64,000 bases of DNA from Flavobacteriaceae bacterium (GCA_028284005.1 JANQSO010000013.1:37996-101995), one strand, 5' to 3'. Shown: positions 19,222 to 28,340, numbered from the stretch's first letter. Program-made: numbers and translations. The notes: a model not told the origin generated them from the letters alone.

Positions 19222-20817
19222 TTAAAGCGATAGAATGGTGAGTTCATTTGCCAACGGATCGAGGTTTTCTTTTAGTTCTGAGAGCAACCGGTCCCCGTAT
19301 TGCAGGTAAAATTCAGAAAAATTCATGTTGCGTTCCTGCAGGCTCTGATCTGGAAATAACTGATCCTGCAACAATGTGAGTCGGTTCAGTTCATCTGCCA
19401 GTTTCCGCTTCTGAGCCTTTAGCAAACGCTTTTCCAGATGGTCCAAACCATTCAACTGTTTCTTTTCCTGGGCCGCGACAGCTCCCACAAACGAAGCATC
19501 TGTTTTCTCTGCCAGTACATACAGATCTTTAAACTGCTGCTGTAGAAATTTTCGCTGTGAAGAAAAGTCAATATCAATTTCTGACAACTGATGTGTATGC
19601 TTTGTAATAAGCTCCTGCTGTTTAAGGAACAGAGAGGTGATCGTTACATGGAGCCTTTTTAATTTTTCCGAAATCTTTTCGGGAAGCAATAAGACAGAGT
19701 TCCGTAATAATAACATTGGAAATGGCACGGAAACCGATTCAAAATAATCCCTTAGCTGAAACCAATATGCCAGCTCTCCACCGCCGCCTACATAACATAA
19801 ATTGGGCAGTATCACTTCCTGGTATAGGGGCCGCAATAGAGCATTGGGTGAGAATCGTTCCGGATAGTCGTGAAGCTCCTTGTGAATTTCTTCTTTCGAG
19901 AATGAAATATCTGTTTCATTCACAAAGTAAGTGCCTTCTTTTTCTATGATCCGTTCGCGTATCCCTTCTTTCAGATAGAACAAATTGATCTCACGCGGAT
20001 TCACCTGCGCACTATACCCTAATTGGGTAAGCTTCCGGGTTGTTTCGGTTACTTTCCGAAAGGACAATTCCTCGGTCAGTTCCTTCTCTGCAAACGGAAC
20101 AAATGCCTTTTTCAATTTGGTGTCATTCCCGTCGATGATCACCAGGCCGTATTCGGCAAACAATGCATTTCCCAGGTAACGTGTAGCAGCAGCCAGGTTG
20201 TCGTGTTTTGTATAGGCTTCAGTGAACAGCGAGGTGAGCATACGAGCATGTTCACTTTCTCCCAATTCAGACCTTAAAACCTTCAGTACCTCCGCCAATC
20301 CACCTGTTGATAACTCTCCTACCGCGCCGCCACTGTCTCTGTCCCACTGTACCTTTTTTCCGAAGAGATTAAAATAGTTGATCTCGTCAAAATCGTGATC
20401 TTCGGTCGCCATCCAATACACCGGAACAAAGTGGTACGCCGTATGTTCTTTGTTGAGCTTTTCAGAAAGATTGATCACCGAAAATATTTTATACAAGAAG
20501 TACAAAGGCCCGGTAAATAAATTAAGTTGATGCCCGGTAGTGATGGTAAATGTATGTTTTTCTGAAAGCGCCTTGATATTCTTTTGTGTGGCTTCGGAAA
20601 TCGTATACCCCTTATACTGAAGTTCTAGCTGTTCTACCAGTACCTTTCTGCTTTCTGAAGAAAAAGAGGATTGTTTTTCCTTTAGTTGTGATTCAAAATT
20701 CTCAGGCTTCGGAAAATGATGGTATAACGGACGCAGGGATTCCTTTTCAGCCAGATAATCACAGACTAGTTTCGAAAAATAACCGGTGTTGGTATACGGA
20801 ATGGTTTGTATTGGCAT
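19222..20817 (-). CDS. bshC: putative cysteine ligase BshC (bacillithiol synthesis)
   Basis: BshC adds cysteine to GlcN-malate in the last step of bacillithiol synthesis. The 531-residue protein starts near IPYTNTGYFSKLVCDYL and includes FTITTGHQLNLFTGPLYFLYKI, YWMATEDHDFDEINYF and a late coiled segment, all typical of BshC. Presence of this gene suggests the organism makes bacillithiol or a methylated derivative as its low-molecular-weight thiol. bshA and bshB are not in the window. It lies 74 bases upstream of guaA on the same strand. Confidence 0.93.
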   Translation of the reverse strand: MPIQTIPYTNTGYFSKLVCDYLAEKESLRPLYHHFPKPENFESQLKEKQSSFSSESRKVLVEQLELQYKGYTISEATQKNIKALSEKHTFTITTGHQLNLFTGPLYFLYKIFSVINLSEKLNKEHTAYHFVPVYWMATEDHDFDEINYFNLFGKKVQWDRDSGGAVGELSTGGLAEVLKVLRSELGESEHARMLTSLFTEAYTKHDNLAAATRYLGNALFAEYGLVIIDGNDTKLKKAFVPFAEKELTEELSFRKVTETTRKLTQLGYSAQVNPREINLFYLKEGIRERIIEKEGTYFVNETDISFSKEEIHKELHDYPERFSPNALLRPLYQEVILPNLCYVGGGGELAYWFQLRDYFESVSVPFPMLLLRNSVLLLPEKISEKLKRLHVTITSLFLKQQELITKHTHQLSEIDIDFSSQRKFLQQQFKDLYVLAEKTDASFVGAVAAQEKKQLNGLDHLEKRLLKAQKRKLADELNRLTLLQDQLFPDQSLQERNMNFSEFYLQYGDRLLSELKENLDPLANELTILSL

Positions 20818-20954
20818 AGATGTTTTTAGAAAACTGACACAAAAATAGTCACTTTAATGACTTTAAGTTTTAAAGATACGTTAATCTTAAAAAAATGAAT
20901 TTCAAATATCAGAATAGTTTCTTAGCTTTAACGACCTAATTAATCAATCACGCT

Positions 20955-23441
20955 ATGAAACGTCATTTATCAATCATTTTTTTACTATTCATCTCTGTTA
21001 CCCTAACAGCGCAATTACAATCTCCCTCTGACTTTTTAGGATATAATATCGGCACACAATTTTCGCGTCATGCGGATGTAGTGCGCTATTTTGAACATGT
21101 AGCCGACAACAGCAATATGGTAACCTACCATAATTACGGAAAGACCAACGAACGCAGGCCCCTTACCTATGCAATTGTTTCCTCCGCACAGAATCTGGCC
21201 AATATTGAGAACATCCGTAAAGACAATTTGAAGAATATAGGCCTGGAAAGCGGAAGCGCAAACCCGGACATAGCGATCGTCTGGCTAAGTTATAATGTTC
21301 ATGGAAATGAAGCTTCCAGTACCGAAGCCTCCATGCAGACCCTTTATGAATTAATTACCGAAAGATCTTCCTGGTTACAAAATACCGTGGTCATTATTGA
21401 TCCCTGTGTAAATCCGGATGGCCGTGACCGCTATGCCAACTGGTACAACCAGGTGAAAGCTACTCCCTACGATATTGCCCAGGATGCAACCGAACACAAC
21501 GAGCCCTGGCCGGGTGGGCGTCCAAATCATTATTTATTCGACCTGAACCGTGATTGGGCATGGGCCACGCAGGTGGAAAGCCAGCAACGTCTAAAGGTCT
21601 ACAACAAATGGATGCCGCATATCCATGTAGATTTCCACGAACAAGGCATCAACGAGCCTTATTATTTTGCACCTGCCGCAGAACCTTTCCATGAAGTGAT
21701 CTCACCATGGCAGCGTGATTTTCAGACGCAGATCGGGAAGAACCACGCCAGGTATTTCGATAAAGAAGGCTGGCTGTTCTTTACCCGGGAACGTTTCGAC
21801 CTCCTGTACCCAAGTTACGGAGATACCTACCCTACCTTTATGGGAGCTATCGGGATGACCTATGAACAGGCAGGACACGGGCGCGCAGGATTAGGGATCC
21901 AGACCGATGAAGGTTATGTACTTACTTTAGTGGACCGGGTGGCGCATCATAACACCACCGGGCTTTCTACAGTGGAGATCTCTTCTCAAAACGCTGCGAA
22001 ACTAAATACCGAATTCAAAAAGTTCTTTAATAACAGTGGCCTGAAATACAAAAGTTATGTCTTAAAAGGTAATCCTGATAATATCCATGCCCTTACACAG
22101 TTATTGGATAAACACGAGATCAAATACGGTTTTTCCAATGGAGGGACCGTTAGTGGTTTTAGCTTTTCCAAAAACGGGAACGGAAGCATGAATGCCAATG
22201 GTGCGTTGGTGGTTAGTACCGATCAGCCGAAAGGAAAAATGGTGAAAGTCTTATTTGAACCGGATGCCAAACTGAGCGAACCTCTTACCTATGACATCAC
22301 CGCCTGGACAGTGCCTCATGCCTACGGACTGGACTGCATTGCCAGTACCAGCCTGGTTTCGGCAAATGGCAGTGCTCCTGCCATGAATGCCATGAATACT
22401 GCTTCGCCTTCGGCAGCGGGTTATATTGCCAAGTGGAACAGCTTGTACGATGCGGCCTTTTTAGCAGACCTGCTTAAAAATGATATTAGAGTGCGTTTTT
22501 CTGAAAAGAAACTGAGCTTCGCCGGAAATCAGTTTGACCGCGGTAGTCTTGTGATCACCCGAAGTGATAATCGCAAGAACAAGGATTTTGATGCGACCGT
22601 TGCCAGAATTGCCAACGAACACAAAAGGGGCCTGTATGCTTCCCCTACCAGTTTTGGTGACAACCTTACCGATTTTGGCTCACCGGATGTAAAACTGGTC
22701 AATAAACAGCGTATCGCCATATTGAAGGGTGACGGTACCTCATCACTTAGCTATGGTTCGTTATGGCACTTCTTTGAAGCGCAATTACAGTACCCTGTTA
22801 CTTCCATAGATACAGATGATTTTGGCTGGATACCTTTGGACAAATATGATGTCCTGATCCTTCCGGAAGGTTGGTATAATAGTGTGCTTGACGAAAGTGC
22901 TCTCAACAAAGTAAAGGATTGGGTGCGCAATGGTGGCAAGCTTATTGTTATGGGACGTGCCGTACGTACGTTTGAGGGCAAGGAAGGTTTTGATCTCAAG
23001 AACAACGAAGATGATGAGGAAGATGATGATACCAAAAAAGAGGACAACCTTACTCCTTACGACCAACGCGAACGTGAAAGTGTGAAGGATTTTATCACGG
23101 GTAGTATCTATAAGGTAAGCCTGGACCCTTCTCACCCTATGGCATTTGGCTATGGAGATACCTATTTCAGCTTAAAACAGGGAAGTGCTTCTTATCAATT
23201 CTTGGAAAATGGCTATAATGTAGGCTATATCAAGGACGATGCGGTGAGTGTTGCCGGTTTTTCGGGGGCAGATGCCAAAGCCGGTTTAAAGAACTCGCTG
23301 GTCTTTGGAGAGGCCCGTATGGGTGGCGGCAGTGTTATCTACCTTGTAGATGATGTATTGTTCCGTTCCTTCTGGGAAAACGGAAAGCTGTTCCTGGTAA
23401 ATGCTGTCTTTTTTGTGAATAACAATAAGTTTAGGATCTAG
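20955..23441 (+). CDS. exported M14-family zinc carboxypeptidase
   Basis: The 828-residue protein has a signal peptide ending LTAQ (about 20). The M14 domain has its zinc ligands in NVHGNEASS (His116, Glu119) and in HIHVDFHEQG, with substrate contacts in DPCVNPDGRDRY and FDLNRDWAWATQ, and the catalytic Glu in TYEQAGHGR. A long C-terminal part includes a glutamine-amidotransferase-like segment (DVLILPEGWYN, GGKLIVMG) and an acidic stretch near residue 690. It is a periplasmic or surface peptidase that probably trims C-terminal residues. A weak -7 element TAGCTTTA lies at 20923-20930. A purine-rich heptad array begins 8 bases after its stop. Confidence 0.92.
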   Translation: MKRHLSIIFLLFISVTLTAQLQSPSDFLGYNIGTQFSRHADVVRYFEHVADNSNMVTYHNYGKTNERRPLTYAIVSSAQNLANIENIRKDNLKNIGLESGSANPDIAIVWLSYNVHGNEASSTEASMQTLYELITERSSWLQNTVVIIDPCVNPDGRDRYANWYNQVKATPYDIAQDATEHNEPWPGGRPNHYLFDLNRDWAWATQVESQQRLKVYNKWMPHIHVDFHEQGINEPYYFAPAAEPFHEVISPWQRDFQTQIGKNHARYFDKEGWLFFTRERFDLLYPSYGDTYPTFMGAIGMTYEQAGHGRAGLGIQTDEGYVLTLVDRVAHHNTTGLSTVEISSQNAAKLNTEFKKFFNNSGLKYKSYVLKGNPDNIHALTQLLDKHEIKYGFSNGGTVSGFSFSKNGNGSMNANGALVVSTDQPKGKMVKVLFEPDAKLSEPLTYDITAWTVPHAYGLDCIASTSLVSANGSAPAMNAMNTASPSAAGYIAKWNSLYDAAFLADLLKNDIRVRFSEKKLSFAGNQFDRGSLVITRSDNRKNKDFDATVARIANEHKRGLYASPTSFGDNLTDFGSPDVKLVNKQRIAILKGDGTSSLSYGSLWHFFEAQLQYPVTSIDTDDFGWIPLDKYDVLILPEGWYNSVLDESALNKVKDWVRNGGKLIVMGRAVRTFEGKEGFDLKNNEDDEEDDDTKKEDNLTPYDQRERESVKDFITGSIYKVSLDPSHPMAFGYGDTYFSLKQGSASYQFLENGYNVGYIKDDAVSVAGFSGADAKAGLKNSLVFGEARMGGGSVIYLVDDVLFRSFWENGKLFLVNAVFFVNNNKFRI

Positions 23442-23448
23442 CGAGGTA

Positions 23449-23504
23449 TGAAGCTGGAAGTCTGGAGCACAAAGTTTGAAGCGGGGAGTTGGAACTATAA
23501 AGTT
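23449..23504. repeat. heptad array A (purine-rich on +)
   Basis: Eight consecutive 7-nt units (TGAAGCT, GGAAGTC, TGGAGCA, CAAAGTT, TGAAGCG, GGGAGTT, GGAACTA, TAAAGTT) fill the gap between the M14 peptidase stop and the serine hydrolase stop. The last unit ends exactly at the first base of the stop triplet of the minus-strand gene (23505). The units share a (T/G)GRAGYT pattern. Confidence 0.75.
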
Positions 23505-24947
23505 TTAATCCATTTTTGGCACATTGTTTTTAATAAAATTGAATACGTTGGGTGCGCCAGACCTGTTATTGCACAAGATAACCACAAAGAGATCAGAATC
23601 AGGAAAATAATACAATTCGGAGGTATTTCCAACATTAACACCTCCATGGCCAATATATGGAACAGGTTCATAACCTATTTTTAATCCGAGGCTTTGATAA
23701 TTAGATCCGCCTTTTTTTACAGCAGGAGAAAAAAGTAGATTCTTATACTCATCATCTAAAAGGAGATCAGTATTTTTAATTGATTTGAATAAATTAGCAA
23801 GGTCATCGGTAGTACTTTTCAATTGAGCTGCTGCACTTACTTTTCCAAAAAATGGAGGATATTCACTATAATTCTTAAGGCCATTATGTTTTAAATCATA
23901 ACGATATGGTTGTGCAGTATTTTCATTTGAAAATGAAGTATCGGGCATTCCGGCAACATTAAAAATATTTTTCTTTAAATAATCTTCAAAGGTTAATTGC
24001 GTAACATTTTCTATTATGATTCCTAATAGGTCGTATCCTTGATTTGAGTAATTCCATTTTCCGGTTGGAGTGAAATCTTCAAACTTATCCCATTTCGGGA
24101 GGTATTCCTGGTGTATTTGATACACCTCTTTCAGTGAATTTGTTTTCACTATTTCTTCTCTAAAACCTTCTATTCCTTTCAATTTATAATCAGAAGTGTG
24201 GGTTAATAATTGATAGATATTTATTTTACTTGAAATACTTTCTGGCAATTCAGGCAAGTACTTCTTAATAGGAGTATACAGATCCAGTAATCCATTCTGA
24301 ACTAATTGTAAAACAGCGATTGCTGTTATCGGTTTGGTTACTGAAGCTATATCAAACCTCGTATTTGAATCATTATTAACACCTTCTTCCATATTCTTTA
24401 AACCATACCCTTTATTGATAACAATTTGTTCATTCATTGATACCAACACAGCTCCCTGAAACAGTCCGTTTTTTTCATTTTCTCTAAGATAATTGTTAAG
24501 CCTTCTGAAGAACTCTTCACTGGTTAAGGCAGGATTAGAAGTATTTGGAGGTTGCTCTCCTAACAATAATCCTACTGCTTTAACCTTTCCGGTTTCTTTA
24601 TTCAAAATAAATTCAGGAGCAAACCAGGTTTTGCTTATTGTGCCTTGAAGCCAAACTTCAAGATCGTTTGGTTTATTTATTGATAAGGAATATGGTTTCG
24701 CCTGGCCAAATCGGTAAAACAGATCCATCCAGTATTCTGTAGCCTCATTAACTTTATCCTCAGAAGTATTGGCGTAATTCTTTTTTACAAAGTCTTCAAT
24801 TTCTAATGATATCCCCGAGTTATAAGCTTTTAGAAAGTTCTTGAACACATGACCACTTGGGGATTCCGGCCACTCAAAATTCGATTGCCCAAAACTTTGA
24901 CAGAAGATCAAAAAACTCATAAATATTAATAGAATATACTTTCTCAT
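23505..24947 (-). CDS. exported serine hydrolase of the beta-lactamase/PBP4 type
   Basis: The 480-residue protein has a signal peptide ending SFGQ. An N-terminal domain of about 130 residues precedes a class C beta-lactamase-like domain with the nucleophile in FDIASVTKPITAI (Ser202, Lys205), the YxN motif in WNYSNQGYD and the third motif in IGHGGVN. Family members act as esterases, D-amino-acid peptidases or penicillin-binding-like proteins, and true beta-lactam resistance should not be assumed. It is periplasmic. The gene is bracketed by heptad arrays A (abutting its stop) and B (about 150 bases before its start) in opposite orientation, which suggests acquisition as a cassette. Confidence 0.9.
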   Translation of the reverse strand: MRKYILLIFMSFLIFCQSFGQSNFEWPESPSGHVFKNFLKAYNSGISLEIEDFVKKNYANTSEDKVNEATEYWMDLFYRFGQAKPYSLSINKPNDLEVWLQGTISKTWFAPEFILNKETGKVKAVGLLLGEQPPNTSNPALTSEEFFRRLNNYLRENEKNGLFQGAVLVSMNEQIVINKGYGLKNMEEGVNNDSNTRFDIASVTKPITAIAVLQLVQNGLLDLYTPIKKYLPELPESISSKINIYQLLTHTSDYKLKGIEGFREEIVKTNSLKEVYQIHQEYLPKWDKFEDFTPTGKWNYSNQGYDLLGIIIENVTQLTFEDYLKKNIFNVAGMPDTSFSNENTAQPYRYDLKHNGLKNYSEYPPFFGKVSAAAQLKSTTDDLANLFKSIKNTDLLLDDEYKNLLFSPAVKKGGSNYQSLGLKIGYEPVPYIGHGGVNVGNTSELYYFPDSDLFVVILCNNRSGAPNVFNFIKNNVPKMD

Positions 24948-25097
24948 ACCATTTTTTATGAAAACTAATAACTCTAAAAAGGTACAAAAAGGAACTAAAG
25001 AATGTGTTAACGACTGTTAATGTTCTATATATTGTCGTGGCCTTTTTCAACTTGCGTACAAGTTATCATTAAAACAAATAGTATGTAAACAGAGCCA

Positions 25098-25132
25098 ACT
25101 TCTAACCTCACGCTTCCAGCTTCTAACTTCTT
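25098..25132. repeat. heptad array B (pyrimidine-rich on +)
   Basis: Five 7-nt units (ACTTCTA, ACCTCAC, GCTTCCA, GCTTCTA, ACTTCTT) are followed by TTTACAAAGAAAACGAAG. The same unit order and the same trailing sequence recur in array C, so B and C are relatives. The rest of the 236-base gap (24948-25183) shows no other recognisable feature. Confidence 0.7.
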
Positions 25133-25183
25133 TACAAAGAAAACGAAGATGAAAAAATACCGATTACCACTTGGCCAAAACTT

Positions 25184-25570
25184 CTAAACCAGAGTATTCA
25201 CCAGGCAAAAAATATTGGCTGCACCGAAAATAAGTTCGAAAACCAATCCTTGAAATAACTGTTTATTTGGCTTTCCATCTATACCCATACTTACAGACCG
25301 GCCTATGGCAAACCCAATAAATATCAAGATGGCAACAACAAATGATGTTAACCTTAACTGGGGAATTATTGTTCCCAGCAAAATAAGTATTCCGCCACAT
25401 AACATTACGGAACTAACTCCTCTAACCTCATTTAACAGGTCAACATCCTTTTCAAGTTGAATCCCGGAATTCTTTAAATAGGTCTTTATAGGGTTACTCA
25501 ATCTCATTGTGCCTACAAAAAGTAACATGAGGCCTGATAAGGATAAAATAACGATTTTGAAAATTTCCAT
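25184..25570 (-). CDS. DUF4345-type four-helix membrane protein
   Basis: This is an integral membrane protein of 128 residues from the ATG at 25570 (a further ATG 36 bases upstream is possible). It has four hydrophobic helices, with NEVRGVSSVMLCGGILILLG in the second and IGRSVSMGIDGKP after the third, the usual DUF4345 positions. The function is unknown. It sits 61 bases downstream of a WYL-domain regulator on the same strand, and that regulator is its likely controller. Confidence 0.75.
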   Translation of the reverse strand: MEIFKIVILSLSGLMLLFVGTMRLSNPIKTYLKNSGIQLEKDVDLLNEVRGVSSVMLCGGILILLGTIIPQLRLTSFVVAILIFIGFAIGRSVSMGIDGKPNKQLFQGLVFELIFGAANIFCLVNTLV

Positions 25571-25631
25571 TTTATATTGTTTTAAGATTATTATAGGTAC
25601 AAACATAAAACAGAGATGTGACAGAGGTGTG

Positions 25632-26342
25632 TCAGGGGTATTTTTGATTTTTCACATACTCCTCAAAATACTTTTGTATGGTCATATTGTGTGGGGTAAA
25701 CGTTTCATTTTGTGGAACGAGTGTTTCGATAAAATCTATTCTAAAGGCTCTAAAGTCTTTTCTCAACCTGCAAAAGGCAATGAGTAGAAAATTTCCATTG
25801 ATGCTATAGATGGCAAAAGGTTCTATATTTCGGGTAGTTCGTTTTTTCCCGGAAGAATAGTAATCTATCTTTAATACCTGAAAATGGATAATAGCCGATT
25901 GGATCTGCATTAGGTTGTTACTCGTTTTTTCCTCACCCTGACCCCCACCAAAGTAGATCCTATCTGCTAACAGATCAGCATTTCCTTTTTGAGAATATCT
26001 TAAAATAGACTTTATTTTTTCTATGGCGCTGGAAACATTTTCGCTAAGCGATCCATCTTTATTTTTAATTGCCAACTGTTCTACGGTGATCAAAGCATTG
26101 GCTTCATCTTCAGTAAACAGAACAGGAGGAAGATGATAACCCTCCATGATAGAATACCCTTTACCTTCTTCAGTTACAATGGGTATCCCGGATTTTTCAA
26201 GAGTACGAATATCTCTGTAAATGGTCCGTACACTCACATTATGCCTTTCAGCCAGATGTTTTGCAGTAACAATTCTTTTGGATTGTAGCTGAGTAATAAT
26301 GGCAGTTAGTCTGGAAAGTCTTGGTTTTTCTTTTTCTTCCAT
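25632..26342 (-). CDS. HTH/WYL-domain transcriptional regulator (YafY type)
   Basis: The 236-residue protein has an N-terminal winged-helix HTH of the HTH_11 class (SRLTAIITQLQSKRIVTAKH, then RHNVSVRTIYRDIRTLEKSG). A WYL domain follows (IHFQVLKIDYYSSGKKRTTRNIEPF through FRIDFIETL), which usually senses a small ligand or nucleic acid. The characteristic VSVRTIYRDI recognition helix places it in the YafY/DeoR-like WYL group. It likely regulates itself and the downstream DUF4345 membrane protein gene. Confidence 0.88.
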   Translation of the reverse strand: MEEKEKPRLSRLTAIITQLQSKRIVTAKHLAERHNVSVRTIYRDIRTLEKSGIPIVTEEGKGYSIMEGYHLPPVLFTEDEANALITVEQLAIKNKDGSLSENVSSAIEKIKSILRYSQKGNADLLADRIYFGGGQGEEKTSNNLMQIQSAIIHFQVLKIDYYSSGKKRTTRNIEPFAIYSINGNFLLIAFCRLRKDFRAFRIDFIETLVPQNETFTPHNMTIQKYFEEYVKNQKYP

Positions 26343-26450
26343 TTTCGTCTTATCTGCTTGTGACTAACTTATTGATAAGACAAATATAGTTAAACAGAGT
26401 TTTTCGACTACGCGCAAGACACATTTCTATACTGAACTGTAGCATCTTTC

Positions 26451-26480
26451 AGATTCCTCACATCCGTTCGGAATGGCAAA
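26451..26480. repeat. partial copy of dispersed palindromic element
   Basis: 27 of 30 bases match 36663-36692, the right half of a palindromic element at 36621-36693. The left arm is not preserved here. Confidence 0.65.
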
Positions 26481-26690
26481 TTGAATAAGAAGGGTAAAGT
26501 TATAAGCACAAAGTGAATACTTTTCAGTAGAATAGGCATACAAAAGCTCCGAAATTCAGTTTCGGCTATCCGGAACGCGGAGTTTTGGATGTGGTTTTTC
26601 AGTATGCTGAAAAAATTCCTCTGAAAAGGAGTCTTTTCTTTTGCTTCTTTTCTTTGGACAAGCAAAGAAAACGAAGGTCAAAGACAGATA

Positions 26691-26746
26691 ACCGCTAACT
26701 GACTACTGCAAACTCCTAACCTCAAGCTTTCAGCTTCTAACACCCC
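26691..26746. repeat. heptad array C (pyrimidine-rich on +)
   Basis: Eight 7-nt units in one phase (ACCGCTA, ACTGACT, ACTGCAA, ACTCCTA, ACCTCAA, GCTTTCA, GCTTCTA, ACACCCC) are followed by TTTACAAAAAAATGAAG. The unit order ACYYCTA-ACCTCAM-GCTTYCA-GCTTCTA is shared with array B. Confidence 0.7.
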
Positions 26747-26776
26747 TTTACAAAAAAATGAAGATAAAAACCACAA

Positions 26777-28033
26777 CTACAAATTCTTCTTGATCACGCT
26801 CACAACAGCATCCAATAAAGCTTTCCCTTCGCCTTTCGCGAAATATTGCTGTGCAAACGTATGTAACGCCTTGACATTCGAGCAACTATCCATAGGCGTT
26901 AGATCCGGATGCTCGGTAAGATCCACCTGTACCCTGTAATATTCCAGTTTGGTACTTTTTGTAAGGCTCTCTAACTGAGTTGCCGGTACAAACTGGTTGG
27001 CATACAACACAGTTTCGGTAATAACGGAGTTGGGCGTATCTACCCCATTCAGATTTTGCAGGTACAGGCCCCAATCTCCGGTACCCCAAAAGCCGTATTT
27101 TTGGCCAAAGGGTTGGTGATTTACGGCTTCGTTTACCACATCAAGTCCGCCGTTGAACCTGTTAAGTCCGCAACCCAGTGAGATCACGACCAGATCGTCC
27201 ATACTTGTAGCGACCTTGGTGCGTAGTGCCTCCGTAATGCCCCAAACTGCAGGGTCATTGGACATAACGCCTCCGTCCAGTCCCCATTTCTCTTTAGTGG
27301 AGGACCTTCCATCCTTTCCACCTCCCAGGTGGGCCACCGGAAAATAGGTAGGAGCTGCACTAGTTGCTCTGGCAGCTTCCCACAGGTAGTAATCCTCCGT
27401 ACTGTCATTCAAAGCTGTATCCCAATTGAACAGATAAGGCCCGAAATCAACACCCATCGTCGGGTCCTTTATATGGCCTCCCGTACTATTGATAAGGTAA
27501 GAAGTGGTAAATACCTGTTGTACCTTTTTATTGGGTAATTTCTGTGCGGCGTCCTTTAAGGTCACGGTAGGGCCCAAATTAGATTTCAAAAATGCTTCCA
27601 CTCCATGACGCTTACTACCAAACACATCTTTAACATCTGCATAATACAAAGGGCCGGTGGGTTGGCTGTTCTTATAGAAGATACTTCCACAATCATTCAG
27701 ATAAAAATCCAATACCTCGGCGGCTGTTCTCGGGCTGTCGTCCGTATGGTAAGGAGTTGTAAGGCCAATGGAAATGATACCTCCCGTAGAGGTTCCTCCA
27801 ATCACATCGAACAATTGGTATGACTTTGTATTGTTCAACGCGGCTTCAACTTGTGTTAAAAAATAAACCGGAAGTATTCCCTTGATGCCTCCGCCGTCTA
27901 TGGCAAGAATGATCTTTTTCTTTGAAGTGGTAGTTAAAGGTTCTTTATTGGGGTTGAGTTGGTCCTTTTCACTGCAGGAATATAGAAATAGGCATAATAC
28001 GATTGATGAGAGGAGATAAAAAAGGTTTTTCAT
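26777..28033 (-). CDS. patatin-like phospholipase lipoprotein
   Basis: The 418-residue protein has a lipoprotein signal with lipobox LYSC (Cys20). The patatin domain starts at about residue 40 with the oxyanion loop DGGGIKG (46-52). The nucleophile is in GTSTGG (Ser82), and the catalytic Asp is in DGGVMSNDPAVWG near residue 243. It should act as an acyl hydrolase on phospholipids or lipids at the envelope. Patatins also occur in antiphage CBASS systems, but the lipoprotein signal and the lack of a cyclase gene argue against that here. It lies between heptad arrays C and D. Confidence 0.92.
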   Translation of the reverse strand: MKNLFYLLSSIVLCLFLYSCSEKDQLNPNKEPLTTTSKKKIILAIDGGGIKGILPVYFLTQVEAALNNTKSYQLFDVIGGTSTGGIISIGLTTPYHTDDSPRTAAEVLDFYLNDCGSIFYKNSQPTGPLYYADVKDVFGSKRHGVEAFLKSNLGPTVTLKDAAQKLPNKKVQQVFTTSYLINSTGGHIKDPTMGVDFGPYLFNWDTALNDSTEDYYLWEAARATSAAPTYFPVAHLGGGKDGRSSTKEKWGLDGGVMSNDPAVWGITEALRTKVATSMDDLVVISLGCGLNRFNGGLDVVNEAVNHQPFGQKYGFWGTGDWGLYLQNLNGVDTPNSVITETVLYANQFVPATQLESLTKSTKLEYYRVQVDLTEHPDLTPMDSCSNVKALHTFAQQYFAKGEGKALLDAVVSVIKKNL

Positions 28034-28070
28034 TTTGGGTGTTTTTATGATCTGAGGGAGCTAATCACTT

Positions 28071-28102
28071 CAAAATTACCCTATTAAAAAAGAAAAGGCA
28101 AT
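28071..28102 (-). promoter_or_regulatory. probable promoter of the patatin gene
   Basis: On the minus strand an exact -7 element TAATTTTG (28071-28078) lies 37 bases before the patatin ATG. An ATTG at 28099-28102, 20 bases upstream, stands for the -33 element. Confidence 0.5.
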
Positions 28103-28138
28103 AAGTATAATCACGTAATTTTTGAGGAGATAGGAACA

Positions 28139-28335
28139 CGAAGACTGAAGCTGAGGGCTGGAAGTTGGAAGCTTGAAGATGGAGGTTGGAAGCTGGGTGT
28201 TGGAAGATGGACGTATACTCCTAGCTCCTAACTTCTTACCTCTAACCTTTAACCTCTAGCCTCTTACTTCTAGCTCCTTACTACTTACTACTTACTACTT
28301 ACTACTTACTACTTACTACTTACTACTTACTACTA
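28139..28335. repeat. heptad array D, mirrored and partly perfect
   Basis: About 197 bases have unbroken 7-nt periodicity. The first 11 units (28139-28215) are purine-rich on + (TGAAGCT, GGAAGTT, GGAGGTT and similar). After a one-base junction, nine degenerate units (28217-28279) are pyrimidine-rich (ACTCCTA, GCTCCTA, ACCTCTA). Eight perfect TTACTAC copies end the array (28278-28333). The two halves are reverse-complement related, so the array is an imperfect long palindrome. It makes up much of the 528-base gap between the patatin and CHAT genes. Confidence 0.8.
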
Positions 28336-28340
28336 ATTTA

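Larger units (their letters stand above)
26343..26776. other. gene-free accessory interval
   Basis: This 434-base stretch has no convincing gene. It holds a copy of a dispersed intergenic element (26451-26480, 27 of 30 bases identical to 36663-36692) and heptad array C (26691-26746). An 85-codon open frame across it consists of these repeats and is not a plausible protein. Confidence 0.7.

Noticed and set aside
23448..23684. 78-codon open frame on the plus strand after the M14 peptidase
   Set aside because: It consists of heptad array A plus the antisense of the serine hydrolase 3' end.
26408..26665. 85-codon open frame on the minus strand between the WYL regulator and patatin genes
   Set aside because: It overlaps a dispersed repeat, has no signal or domain and an odd composition. 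The frame is a by-product of repeat DNA.
26777..28033. CBASS-type antiphage patatin effector
   Set aside because: The protein has a lipoprotein signal and no nucleotidyltransferase (CD-NTase) gene is adjacent.
28139..28335. CRISPR array
   Set aside because: Periodicity is 7 bases with no spacers and no cas genes, so it is a tandem heptad array.
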